Part shown: one piece after another, positions 40,537 through 48,448 of the stretch
How positions within the stretch are numbered: position 1 is the first letter of the stretch
Layout of the letters: each line of letters starts with the position of its first letter
Assembly (NCBI GenBank): GCA_934572335.1
Contig: CAKTKU010000005.1
Location: 1 to 64,000, forward strand
Origin: an uncultured Oscillospiraceae bacterium
GTDB lineage: Bacteria; Bacillota; Clostridia; Oscillospirales; Oscillospiraceae
DNA: 64,000 bases
Direction of reading: 5' to 3'
The notes under the pieces: model-generated
Databases searched by the model: none
What the model saw: only the letters and a program-made list of their open reading frames with translations
Told to the model about the DNA's origin: nothing
Made by a program: the position numbers and the translations under genes

Positions 40537-41316
40537 TCAATCTGCGTTCAGCAGACGTGCGTAGATTTCTTTGTCCAAATCCTTGAAAACGTTGAAAATC
40601 ACTTTTCCCACGCTGGTTTTTGTGTTCATGAACTGCTTCACGGTCTCCACGGCGATTTCCGCCGCCTGTTCATTGGGAAAGTGGAACTCCCCCGTGGAAA
40701 TGCAGCAGAACGCCACGCTTTCCAGACCGTTCTCCGCCGCCATCTCCAGACAGGAGCGGTAGCAGGAGGCCAGAAGCTCCCGGTCTTGCCTCGTCACGCG
40801 CCCGTCAATTATCGGACCCACGGTGTGCAGAACATACTTGCATGGCAGATTGAACGCCGGGGTGATTTTCGCCCGCCCGGTCGGCTCGGGATAGCCCTGC
40901 TGTTCCATCAGTTCCTCACACGCAAGGCGAAGCTCCACACCCGCGAAAGTGTGAATGGCGTTGTCGATACAGCGGTGATTGGGAACATAGCAGCCGGTCA
41001 TGCCGGAATTCGCGGCGTTGACGATGGCATCGCACCTGAGTGTGGTAATATCGCCCTGCCAGAGGTAGAGCCCCGGCTGCACGGGCGTCAGCTCCGCAAT
41101 ATCTGCGACACCCTTTGCGGCGGTCTCGCCTTGCAGATATGCGTCCTGCACTTTCAAGAAGACCTCATCGGCGCTCCGCGGCGCGCGGATATTCATCAGA
41201 CCGCGCAGAAGCTGACGCTGGTTCTCCGGCTCTGCCGGTATTTCGATATTCCGGTATTCCGTTTTCTCTTTCAAAAGCGACCGGATGAGAAACATCCGGC
41301 GTTCGGATTGATTCAT
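40537..41316 (-). CDS. Zn-dependent macrodomain ADP-ribosyl hydrolase
   Basis: 259 residues. A helical N-terminal part (about 1-78) precedes the macrodomain: LYLWQGDITTLRCDAIVNAA (84-102), then TGCYVPNHRCIDNAIHTFAG, where Cys109, His114 and Cys116 match the Zn ligands of SirTM-associated Zn-macrodomains, and YVLHTVGPIIDG and AFCCISTGEFHFPNEQAAEI. Such enzymes remove ADP-ribose put on by the sirtuin partner. ATGA overlap with the upstream flavoprotein gene. Confidence 0.88.
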   Translation of the reverse strand: MNQSERRMFLIRSLLKEKTEYRNIEIPAEPENQRQLLRGLMNIRAPRSADEVFLKVQDAYLQGETAAKGVADIAELTPVQPGLYLWQGDITTLRCDAIVNAANSGMTGCYVPNHRCIDNAIHTFAGVELRLACEELMEQQGYPEPTGRAKITPAFNLPCKYVLHTVGPIIDGRVTRQDRELLASCYRSCLEMAAENGLESVAFCCISTGEFHFPNEQAAEIAVETVKQFMNTKTSVGKVIFNVFKDLDKEIYARLLNAD

Positions 41317-41918
41317 AGCTTTTCCACCGCCTTTGCCGGACAGTGTTCATAGCACGCGCCGCAATGAAGACAGTGCTCCTGCTGAATGGTGTATTTCTCG
41401 CCGGGGACGATGCACCTCTGCGGGCAGTGTTCCAGACAGGTGCCGCACCCGATGCAGACATCTGTGATATGATAGCCTTTTTTCTCCGCTTCTGCCCGAC
41501 CGACAGTATAGGTCTCACGGAAGATGGGTTTCACCCCAAGGTTGAAGTATTCGATGGTGAAATCGTTGAGCTCAAAGACGATGCCGATATTACGGGTGTC
41601 TTCAGGGTACACATTGGCAAGATACGGCTGCTCCGCGAATATCGTGCTGATTTTTTCCTCCTGCGCCTCAGCGGGAACAGCTCTGCCGGACAGGCGGATC
41701 ATTTCTTTGAAGCGTGTGTAAGCGAGGATCTGCACCCGTCCGTCGGACAGCAGCTCATCGCAAAACGCCTTGCCCCGCGCCGTGAAGAAATAAAGCGAAT
41801 CACGCTCATAATGAATTGCGCTGACGCAGCGGATCTGCGGTGCGCCGGTCTTATCTACGGTGGCAAATGAGAGCACACCGCAGAGCTCTAATTTCTGCAA
41901 ACAGGTCTGCGCGTTCAT
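41313..41918 (-). CDS. Flavin-split-barrel protein fused to 2x[4Fe-4S] ferredoxin
   Basis: 201 residues. The first 120 are a pyridoxamine-5'-phosphate-oxidase-like FMN split barrel (CGVLSFATVDKTGAPQIRCV, LYFFTARGKAF). The C-terminus carries two cluster motifs, CIGCGTCLEHCPQRC and CLHCGACYEHCPAKA, so it can pass electrons between flavin and ferredoxin-type clusters. In this operon it may feed electrons to the radical SAM enzyme or nitroreductase (inference). Starts by ATGA overlap with the nitroreductase stop. Confidence 0.85.
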   Translation of the reverse strand: MNAQTCLQKLELCGVLSFATVDKTGAPQIRCVSAIHYERDSLYFFTARGKAFCDELLSDGRVQILAYTRFKEMIRLSGRAVPAEAQEEKISTIFAEQPYLANVYPEDTRNIGIVFELNDFTIEYFNLGVKPIFRETYTVGRAEAEKKGYHITDVCIGCGTCLEHCPQRCIVPGEKYTIQQEHCLHCGACYEHCPAKAVEKL

Positions 41919-42517
41919 TCTGCGGCACCTCCTATACGTATTACGCGCCCCTCTTTTCTCGGCTTCGGGGCGGGATGCTTGTCACCCTCACGGGGATAGC
42001 CCAAAAGAAGCTGCATGACGGCGTAGTGGTCTGTGGGAATGCTCCACCGGCGCAGGATCTCCTGTCCGTAAGGGTCTGCAAAGGCTGTCCACCCCTGACC
42101 TATATAGCACGAGCCGATACCCAGCGCGTCCGCCGCCAGCATCATGTTTTCCGCTGCCGCCGCACAATCCTCCGCCGAAAACAGAAAATTCTTCGGCGCG
42201 AACATTGTGATGACGGTGGGGGCATCGTAAAAAGCGTTCGTCAGCCTGGCATCGTCAACAATGCTGGGCTGCTCGCGGGAGACAAAGCTTGTTGCCGTAG
42301 ACATTCTGAAGTTGGAGTTTGCCCGCTTGGTCTTGCCGAGGCGCTCATTCACCGCTTCATCCTGACAGACAGCGAAGATCACGCCCTGCCGTCCGCCCGC
42401 GCTGGGGGCATACAGACCGGCCTGAATGATCTGCTGCAAGGCAGCCTCCTCGATCTGCTTCGGTTCAAACCGCCGGATGGCGCGGCGGTGCATGATGGTT
42501 TCAAAAACATCATGCAT
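41915..42517 (-). CDS. Nitroreductase-family flavoprotein
   Basis: 200 residues of the NfsA/FrxA-like FMN fold: IMHRRAIRRFEPKQIEE, GLYAPSAGGRQGVIFAVCQD, and LAADALGIGSCYIGQGW, then LLLGYPREGDKHPAPKPRK. It should use NAD(P)H or reduced ferredoxin to reduce small electrophiles, or act as a dehydrogenase on the peptide. HxlR-type regulators commonly control such genes in electrophile stress. The start overlaps the radical SAM stop by 8 nt. Confidence 0.85.
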   Translation of the reverse strand: MHDVFETIMHRRAIRRFEPKQIEEAALQQIIQAGLYAPSAGGRQGVIFAVCQDEAVNERLGKTKRANSNFRMSTATSFVSREQPSIVDDARLTNAFYDAPTVITMFAPKNFLFSAEDCAAAAENMMLAADALGIGSCYIGQGWTAFADPYGQEILRRWSIPTDHYAVMQLLLGYPREGDKHPAPKPRKEGRVIRIGGAAE

Positions 42518-43553
42518 CTTTCTCTACCTCCTTCCAGCACTGCGGGTCAGCGGCGTAGAAATTTCCGTCTTTACCGCTTGCCACGGCGGGACAGCCGCGG
42601 CAGAATGCCAGCAGCTCACACTTGCTGCACTTCTCGAACCTCGTATAATCGCGGTACTGCTCCATCTGGCACACCCACACATCCGCCAGCCGGTCGGTGA
42701 ACACATTGGCGACCTTGCTGTTCTGCACCCGGCGGCAGGCGTACACATCCCCGGTGGGGAGAATGGTCAAATGGCAGTTGCCGCAGTTGCAGCCGCCGTA
42801 GATCACGCCGTCCTCCACGGTTTCGGGGATTTTGAACGCCCCGGTCTCGTACTCATACAGCGTCCAGAGGTGGTCTTTCTTATTAAAGTATGTCTGGCAA
42901 CCGGCGGCCTCGTATTCCTTGAACTTTTTGTCGCAGTCAGCGAGCAGCCTGCGGTACCGCAGCGGCTCTATGCCGACATCCTTTTCCTCGCTCGTGGGGC
43001 AATAGCGGGCGAAAGCAAAGACATTCACGCCCGCCGCCGCAACGGCGTCGATAATACCGGGGACCTCGTCAATGTTCGTGCCGGAAACGGTGGTCATCAC
43101 AACTGAGCGGATACCAGCCCGGTTGATGCAGCCGATCTTCTCAAGCGTAATATCAAAGCTGCCGGGCTTGCGGAACCAGTCGTGGGTTTCACGCAGACCG
43201 TCAATGGAAAGCTGATACTTTTCACAGCCGTATTCTTTCAGCTTGCGGCACACCTCATCCGTCAGGTGGAACGGATTGCCGAGAATGGTGAACGGAACGC
43301 TGTGCTGCTTCATCAGCCCCAGCAGCTTCCAGAAGTCCGGGTGCAGGATCGGGTCGCCGCCGGTGATATAGAAATACGGCAGGCGGCCATAGACCTCGCA
43401 GAAGTCCAGACAGTTATAGAAGGTGTCCTGCATTTGCTGCCACGACATCATATCCAGCTTCTTGTTGCAGTTTTCAGAGAAGATATAACAGTGCTTGCAC
43501 CGCTGATCGCATTCATCGGTGATATGCCACTGGAAAGAAAAATACTGTTTCAT
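42510..43553 (-). CDS. Radical SAM/SPASM peptide maturase (ACGx-peptide type)
   Basis: 347 residues. The radical SAM motif is CDQRCKHC (Cys15, Cys19, Cys22), followed by YFYITGGDPILHPDFWKLL and QLSIDGLRETHDWFRKPG. A SPASM domain with many Cys runs from about 260 (GGCNCGNCHLTILPTGDVYA, CRRVQNS) to the C-terminal CSKCELLAFCRGCPAVASGK, enough for two auxiliary Fe-S clusters. The adjacent Cys-rich repeat peptide makes a maturase role very likely (sactipeptide- or ranthipeptide-like thioether formation). I recall a TIGRFAM family described for ACGX systems that fits; no search was run. Confidence 0.88.
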   Translation of the reverse strand: MKQYFSFQWHITDECDQRCKHCYIFSENCNKKLDMMSWQQMQDTFYNCLDFCEVYGRLPYFYITGGDPILHPDFWKLLGLMKQHSVPFTILGNPFHLTDEVCRKLKEYGCEKYQLSIDGLRETHDWFRKPGSFDITLEKIGCINRAGIRSVVMTTVSGTNIDEVPGIIDAVAAAGVNVFAFARYCPTSEEKDVGIEPLRYRRLLADCDKKFKEYEAAGCQTYFNKKDHLWTLYEYETGAFKIPETVEDGVIYGGCNCGNCHLTILPTGDVYACRRVQNSKVANVFTDRLADVWVCQMEQYRDYTRFEKCSKCELLAFCRGCPAVASGKDGNFYAADPQCWKEVEKDA

Positions 43554-43672
43554 GTGATCCTCCTTGCTCAGATGGGACGCATTTCCGAGAGCACAACGGC
43601 GGCTGCCTTCTCGGAAATACGCCCCAAGTTTTTTCTTGGAGCGTACCCCGTCGCCATGCGGGAGCCCTGTCT

Positions 43673-43873
43673 TTACTGCTTGTCACCGGCGCCGCAGGCG
43701 GAACCGCAGGCTGTCGGCTGCCCGGTGGGCTTGTCCCCCGCGCCGCAGGCAGAGCCGCAAGCGGCGGGCTGCCCGGCAGGCTTATCACCCGCGCCGCAGG
43801 CAGAACCGCAAGCGGCAGCAGGAGCGGCGTTCGCGTCCTTATGCGTCCATCCGAAAAGATTAGAGAGTGCCAT
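43673..43873 (-). CDS. ACGx-repeat RiPP precursor peptide
   Basis: 66 residues: a short leader (MALSNLFGWTHKDANAAPAA) and three repeats of 17 residues built on ACGSACGAGDKPxGQPx, the last shortened to end in DKQ. Six Cys (22, 26, 39, 43, 56, 60), all in ACGx pairs. GGAGGT stands 8 nt before the ATG. It lies directly in front of the radical SAM gene, the standard arrangement of a RiPP precursor. No exporter or dedicated protease gene is adjacent, and there is no GG-type cleavage site. Confidence 0.82.
   Translation of the reverse strand: MALSNLFGWTHKDANAAPAAACGSACGAGDKPAGQPAACGSACGAGDKPTGQPTACGSACGAGDKQ
43676..43813 (-). repeat. Three 51-bp tandem repeats within the precursor gene
   Basis: Two full copies and a shortened third (43813-43763, 43762-43712, 43711-43676) with few differences, mostly silent or in the linker. 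This is a coding minisatellite and copy number could vary by slippage. Confidence 0.8.
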
Positions 43874-43970
43874 AATAATTTACCTCCGAAAATTCTTGTC
43901 AAACGGTTTCCCCCGTTCGCAAGCACATTGTAAGGCATCTCCGTTCCGAAAAAAAGTACGCACAAATCTA

Positions 43971-43992
43971 TTACTGAGTCACAAAAAAGTAA
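43971..43992. promoter_or_regulatory. Candidate HxlR operator
   Basis: TTACT-N12-AGTAA inverted repeat, just upstream of the HxlR gene's -35 and in the divergent region shared with the precursor peptide. The form resembles sites of HxlR-family redox regulators such as YodB, but this is unproven. Confidence 0.45.
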
Positions 43993-43996
43993 CCGC

Positions 43997-44025
43997 TTGC
44001 AAAAGCACGAGTATCACATTATAAT
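43997..44025 (+). promoter_or_regulatory. Promoter of the HxlR gene
   Basis: TTGCAA, 17-bp spacer, TATAAT. Confidence 0.75.
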
Positions 44026-44065
44026 TGAATGCAGCATTCTGAATTGAACCATTGGAGGTACTGCC

Positions 44066-44395
44066 ATGCTGACAAAAGAAGAAATGCCCGCCTGCCCGGT
44101 AGCAACCACCGTGGCGCTGATCGGGAGCAAGTGGAAGCTGCTCATCATACGAAACCTGATGGATCGTCCGTGGCGCTTCAATGAGCTGAAAAAGGACCTT
44201 GAGGGCATCAGCCAGAAGGTGCTGACGGACAGTCTGCGCTCCATGGAGGCCGACGGCATCGTCACCCGCACCGTTTATCCCGAAGTTCCGCCGAGGGTGG
44301 AATATGCCCTGTCCGACTTGGGCGAATCCATGCGCCCGATCATAAAGGCAATGGAAGCATGGGGCAAGGAGTACAAGGCGTCATTTTCCGGCTGA
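44066..44395 (+). CDS. HxlR-family transcriptional regulator
   Basis: 109 residues: MPACPVATTVALIGSKWKLL, then IIRNLMDRPWRFNELKKDLEGISQKVLTDSLRSME (in two runs) form the HxlR winged helix; the single N-terminal Cys (about residue 11, in ACPV) is the redox-sensing position of HypR/YodB-like members. Divergent from the ACGx operon, it probably controls it in response to oxidants or electrophiles (inference). GGAGG precedes the ATG. Its 3' end overlaps the convergent glucosidase gene by 15 bp. Confidence 0.88.
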   Translation: MLTKEEMPACPVATTVALIGSKWKLLIIRNLMDRPWRFNELKKDLEGISQKVLTDSLRSMEADGIVTRTVYPEVPPRVEYALSDLGESMRPIIKAMEAWGKEYKASFSG

Positions 44396-46030
44396 GTACA
44401 CCCGCGCCTCATACGGCCGCAGTGTCTGGGAATCGCTGTAGGGGTAATTGCAGAGGATAAGCTCCCCCGCGCCGCGCGTTATCCGGCGCGGCAGCGTCAC
44501 GGGCTTATCCGAGAATGAGCACACCACCAGAAGCCGCGCGCCCTCATACTCTCGCTCGTAGACGTAGAGCTTCCCCGAGGCGCGGAGCCGCTCGCGGTAC
44601 GTGCCATAGCGCACGACGGGCAGGGATTTTCGCAGGGCGACCGCCCGGCGGTAAAAGTTCAGCAGTGAATCCGGGTCGCGCTCCTCAGCGGCGACGTTTA
44701 TCTCCTTGTAATTTTGGTTTACATAAAACCACGGCTTGCTGGTCGTGAATCCGGCATTTGCCTCATCCGACCACTGCATCGGCGTGCGTGCCGAGTCACG
44801 CGAGCTGCGCCACAGGCGTTCAAGCCTCTGGCGCGGCGTTTTTTTGAGAGCCGCGTGCTCATACTGCCAGCGCGTCTGCACGTCCTCATACATCTCCGCG
44901 TCCTCCGGACGCCAGTTCGTCATGCCGATCTCCTGCCCCTGATAGATGAACGGCGTGCCTTTCTGGAAGAGATACGCCACGGCGAGCATTTTCCCGCTTT
45001 CCGCACGGAAGCGCTCACTGCCGTAACGGGAGATGATGCGCGGGTGGTCGTGGTTTTCAATGTACAGCATGTTCCACGCCCTGCCGTCAAGCTTTGTCTG
45101 CCAGCTCGACCACGCGCGCTTGAGCTTGCGCAGACTAAAGCGCGTGGGCAGATAATCGGTGAAAAAGCAGTCGGCGCACATGCACTCGAACTGTATCATC
45201 ATGTCAAAGTCCGCGTCCGGCTTCTCCGCGATGTATTCCAGCGCGCGGCGCGGCCAGATGAGCGGCGCTTCCGCGATCGTGACGCAGTCATAATCTCTCA
45301 GCACATCGCGCCTGAACTCGGCAAGATATTCATGCAGGTGCGGACCATGGTTATAAAAGCGTATGCCCTTATAGATGGGGAAAAGATAGTCGTTCGGCAG
45401 TCCTTCCTTTTTAGATATGAGCGTGATGACGTCCTCGCGGAAGCCGTCCACGCCGAGGTCGAGCCAGAAACGCAGTATCTTCTTCACCTCCTCGCGCACG
45501 AGGGGGTTGTCCATGTTGAGGTCGGGCTGCTTGACGGCGTAGAGATGCAGATAATATTCCTGCCGCAGCTCATCAAACTGCCACGCCTTGCCCTCGAACG
45601 AGCTGTCCCAGTTGTTCGGCAGCTTCCCGTTTTTGCCCGCCGGACGCCAGATGTAATAATCCGTGTACGGCTCTATGCGCCGACGGCTTTTCTGGAACCA
45701 CTCATGCTCGTCCGACGTGTGGTTTATCACAAGATCCATTATCACGCGCATTCCGCGCTCATGCGCCGCGGCAAGCATCGTTCTGAATGCGTCCATGCCG
45801 CCGAATTCCTCGGCAATGTCCATGTAATCCGATATATCGTAGCCGCAGTCGACGCCCGGCGACGGGTACAGCGGCGAAAACCATATCCCGTCCACGCCGA
45901 GCGACTTTATGTAGTCCAGCTTCGCGCAGACGCCGATGAGGTCGCCCATGCCGTCGCCGTTGCCGTCATAAAAGCTGCGCGGCCATATCTGATAGAACAC
46001 CATATCCTTATACCAGCGTGTGCGCTCCAT
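44381..46030 (-). CDS. GH13 alpha-glucosidase (oligo-1,6-glucosidase/trehalose-6-P hydrolase type)
   Basis: 549 residues, usual for GH13_31-like enzymes. VFYQIWPRSFYDGNGDGMGD and the calcium-loop Asp residues, MDLVINHTSDEHEWF (region I), GVDGFREDVI (nucleophile Asp), TIAEAPL (acid Glu) and YIENHDHPRI (third Asp) are all present, with FIYQGQEIGMTNW and a C-terminal beta domain. No signal peptide, so the enzyme is cytoplasmic and acts on imported alpha-glucosides. No transporter is next to it. The exact linkage is not determined. Confidence 0.88.
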   Translation of the reverse strand: MERTRWYKDMVFYQIWPRSFYDGNGDGMGDLIGVCAKLDYIKSLGVDGIWFSPLYPSPGVDCGYDISDYMDIAEEFGGMDAFRTMLAAAHERGMRVIMDLVINHTSDEHEWFQKSRRRIEPYTDYYIWRPAGKNGKLPNNWDSSFEGKAWQFDELRQEYYLHLYAVKQPDLNMDNPLVREEVKKILRFWLDLGVDGFREDVITLISKKEGLPNDYLFPIYKGIRFYNHGPHLHEYLAEFRRDVLRDYDCVTIAEAPLIWPRRALEYIAEKPDADFDMMIQFECMCADCFFTDYLPTRFSLRKLKRAWSSWQTKLDGRAWNMLYIENHDHPRIISRYGSERFRAESGKMLAVAYLFQKGTPFIYQGQEIGMTNWRPEDAEMYEDVQTRWQYEHAALKKTPRQRLERLWRSSRDSARTPMQWSDEANAGFTTSKPWFYVNQNYKEINVAAEERDPDSLLNFYRRAVALRKSLPVVRYGTYRERLRASGKLYVYEREYEGARLLVVCSFSDKPVTLPRRITRGAGELILCNYPYSDSQTLRPYEARVYSAGK

Positions 46031-46231
46031 ATTCTGCCTCCCGTGCGTGATTTTCAGTCTGATTATACCATAAATGCGCGCGGCTTGTCATCATATCGGC
46101 GCGCCCGTCCGCCGACGGTTTTTCTTTCCGTTTTTTTGCACAAATTATCCGTAAAAATCCTGTTGATTTTCTCCCTTTTATTATTCAATTCTCAGAATTT
46201 CATTTAGCGTATAGCATTGCATTTTTATTAA

Positions 46232-46274
46232 TGTTATAATATGAACAATCTTTTTTGATACACTATATCTAGTG
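46232..46274 (+). promoter_or_regulatory. Extended -10 promoter and palindrome before oadA
   Basis: TGTTATAAT (46232-46240) gives an extended -10, with no good -35. A dyad CACTA-TATC-TAGTG at 46261-46274 lies about 15 bp into the expected transcript, a position suited to a repressor. The leader to the ATG is about 70 nt. Confidence 0.5.
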
Positions 46275-46317
46275 AATCTAGTAAAACCATGCAAATTCTT
46301 TAGATAATGGAGGAGAC

Positions 46318-47700
46318 ATGAAGAAAGTACAGTTTACCGAAACGGTGCTGCGAGACGCGAGCCAGTCGCTGATCGCCACGAGACTGCCGTATGAGAAGAT
46401 GGAGCCGATCCTTGAGACGATGGACAAGGCGGGGTACTATTCCGCCGAGTGCTGGGGCGGGGCGACGTTCGACGTGTGCCTGCGCTTTCTCAATGAGGAC
46501 CCGTGGGAGCGCCTCCGCAAGATCCGCGCGAAGATGCCCAACACGAAGCTGCAGATGCTGCTGCGCGGGCAGAACATCCTCGGCTACAAGCACTACCCCG
46601 ATGACATCGTCCGCCGCTTCGTGCGCGCTTCCGTCAAGAACGGCATAGACATCATCCGCATTTTCGACGCCCTCAATGACGTCAACAACCTCAAGGTCGC
46701 GATCGAGGAGACCGTGAAGTCCGGCGCTATCGCCTCCGGCACGATCTCTTACACCACCAGCCCCGTGCACACCCGCGAGAAGTATGTCGAGATGGTCAGG
46801 GAGCTTGCCCAGATGGGCGTCGGCTCCATCTGCATCAAGGACATGGCCGGTATACTCACCCCCGCCGCGGCGTATGACCTCGTCGCCGCGATAAAGGATG
46901 CGGTCGACCTCCCCGTCGTGATGCACACGCACTGCACCACCGGGCTTGCGTACATGACCTACCTCAAGGGCATTGAGGCCGGTGCGGACGTTATCGACAC
47001 CGCAATTTCCCCGTTCTCCGGCGGCACGTCCCAGCCCGCGACCGAGACCCTCGCCTACGCTCTCAAGGAGCTTGGCTATGAGGTCGATCTCGACCAGCCC
47101 ACGCTCTATAAAATCGCGGATTACTTCAAGCCCATCCGCAACGAGTATATCAAGGACGGCACGCTCAACCCCATCTCCATGGGTACGGACACCCAGTGCC
47201 TCAACTACCAGATCCCCGGCGGCATGCTCTCCAACCTCCTCAGCCAGCTCAAGAGCCTCAACGCGCTGGACAAGTTCGACGAAGCGCTCAGGGAGACCCC
47301 CGCTGTGCGCAAGGACATGGGCTATCCCCCGCTTGTCACCCCGACGAGCCAGCTCGTCGGCACGCAGGCCGTGCAGAACGTCCTCGCGGGCGAGCGCTAC
47401 AAGAACGTCGGCGCGGAGATAAAGGCATACTGCCGCGGCGAGTATGGCCGCACCCCCGCACCCATCGACCCCGAGGTGCGCGCGAAGATACTCGGCGATG
47501 AGAAGCCCATCGAGGGGCGCTACGCCGATTCCCTGCCCACCGACACCTATGAGAAGACCGCCGAAAAGCTCGGCGATACCGCAAAGTGCGAAGAGGACGT
47601 CCTCTCCTACATTGCCTTCCCCTCCGTCGCGGAGAAGTTCTTCGACGAGCGCAGGGCGAACGAGGAGAAGAAGGTGCGCTACTCCATTGAGGCGCTCTGA
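46318..47700 (+). CDS. oadA: Oxaloacetate decarboxylase carboxyltransferase subunit (OadA/PycB-like)
   Basis: 460 residues of the carboxyltransferase TIM barrel: FTETVLRDASQSLIATRLPY, YYSAECWGGATFDVCLRFL, LLRGQNILGYKHY, the metal-site MHTHCTTGLAYMTYLKGIEA and DTAISPFSGGTSQPATE. A shorter C-terminal domain follows without a biotinyl domain, which is on a separate gene here. It transfers the carboxylate of oxaloacetate to biotin in the cytoplasm. GGAGGAG precedes the ATG; first of four contiguous genes. Confidence 0.92.
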   Translation: MKKVQFTETVLRDASQSLIATRLPYEKMEPILETMDKAGYYSAECWGGATFDVCLRFLNEDPWERLRKIRAKMPNTKLQMLLRGQNILGYKHYPDDIVRRFVRASVKNGIDIIRIFDALNDVNNLKVAIEETVKSGAIASGTISYTTSPVHTREKYVEMVRELAQMGVGSICIKDMAGILTPAAAYDLVAAIKDAVDLPVVMHTHCTTGLAYMTYLKGIEAGADVIDTAISPFSGGTSQPATETLAYALKELGYEVDLDQPTLYKIADYFKPIRNEYIKDGTLNPISMGTDTQCLNYQIPGGMLSNLLSQLKSLNALDKFDEALRETPAVRKDMGYPPLVTPTSQLVGTQAVQNVLAGERYKNVGAEIKAYCRGEYGRTPAPIDPEVRAKILGDEKPIEGRYADSLPTDTYEKTAEKLGDTAKCEEDVLSYIAFPSVAEKFFDERRANEEKKVRYSIEAL

Positions 47701-47714
47701 GGAGGCTGCTTATT

Positions 47715-48038
47715 ATGGATATGGTCAACATTTCTCTCTCCACCGCCGCTGTGACGGCGCTGCTGGGATACCTCGTGGTCTTCGTGGGGCTTATACTGCT
47801 GATGGTCGTCATCATACTGATGAGCAGGTTCTTCATCGCGAAGAAGACCGAAGCCTCGCCCGCACCCGTCGCCGCCGGTGAGGCGGCGAAGCCCGAGGCG
47901 CACGGCGCCGCCGGTGAGCTCAAGCTCTACGACACCGACCCCAGAGACGCCGCCATGGTCATGGCGATCGTCGCCGACACGCTCGGCAAGCCGCTCAATC
48001 AGCTCCGCTTCATTTCCATCAAGGAGGTCAAGGAATAA
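47715..48038 (+). CDS. oadG: Oxaloacetate decarboxylase gamma-type subunit
   Basis: 107 residues: an N-terminal helix (about 12-37, TALLGYLVVFVGLILLMVVI), an Ala/Pro linker and a small C-terminal motif (LYDTDPRDAAMVMAIVADTL, GKPLNQLRFISIKEVKE). OadG subunits assemble the alpha and beta parts at the membrane. Its stop overlaps the ATG of the biotin-carrier gene. Confidence 0.85.
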   Translation: MDMVNISLSTAAVTALLGYLVVFVGLILLMVVIILMSRFFIAKKTEASPAPVAAGEAAKPEAHGAAGELKLYDTDPRDAAMVMAIVADTLGKPLNQLRFISIKEVKE

Positions 48039-48436
48039 TGAAATATAAAGTTACGCTCAATAACCGCGTATACGAGGTCGAGGTAGAAGAAGGCAGCGCA
48101 ATGCTCGTGGACGAGTACGCCCTCGCCGCGCCCGCGGCTCCCGCGCCTGTGGCTCCCGTCGCTGCGCCTGCTGCCGCTCCTGCCGCCGCCCCGGCTCCCG
48201 CCGCTGCCGCGCCCCTCGCCGCCGGTGAGGCTGTCAAGAGCCCCATGCCCGGCAACATCCTCAAGATAAATGTCGCTCAGGGTCAGTCCGTCAAGGAGGG
48301 CGACACCCTTATAGTTCTCGAAGCCATGAAGATGGAGAATGACGTTGTCGCCCCGCGTGACGGCACGGTCGCGCAGATCGTCGTGACCAAGGGCGCTGTG
48401 GTCGAGACCGGCTCTCCCCTCGTCATTCTGGCATAA
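48038..48436 (+). CDS. Biotin carboxyl carrier protein of the decarboxylase
   Basis: 132 residues: a short N-terminal domain, a long Ala/Pro hinge (about 29-62) and a biotinyl domain (about 64-132) with the EAMKMEN site; Lys98 carries biotin. It shuttles carboxyl groups from OadA to the membrane beta subunit. Overlaps oadG by 1 nt. Confidence 0.92.
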   Translation: MKYKVTLNNRVYEVEVEEGSAMLVDEYALAAPAAPAPVAPVAAPAAAPAAAPAPAAAAPLAAGEAVKSPMPGNILKINVAQGQSVKEGDTLIVLEAMKMENDVVAPRDGTVAQIVVTKGAVVETGSPLVILA

Positions 48437-48448
48437 GGGAGGAGACCT

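Noticed and set aside
43676..43813. CRISPR-like repeats
   Set aside because: The 51-bp units are contiguous without spacers and are in-frame coding repeats of the precursor peptide.
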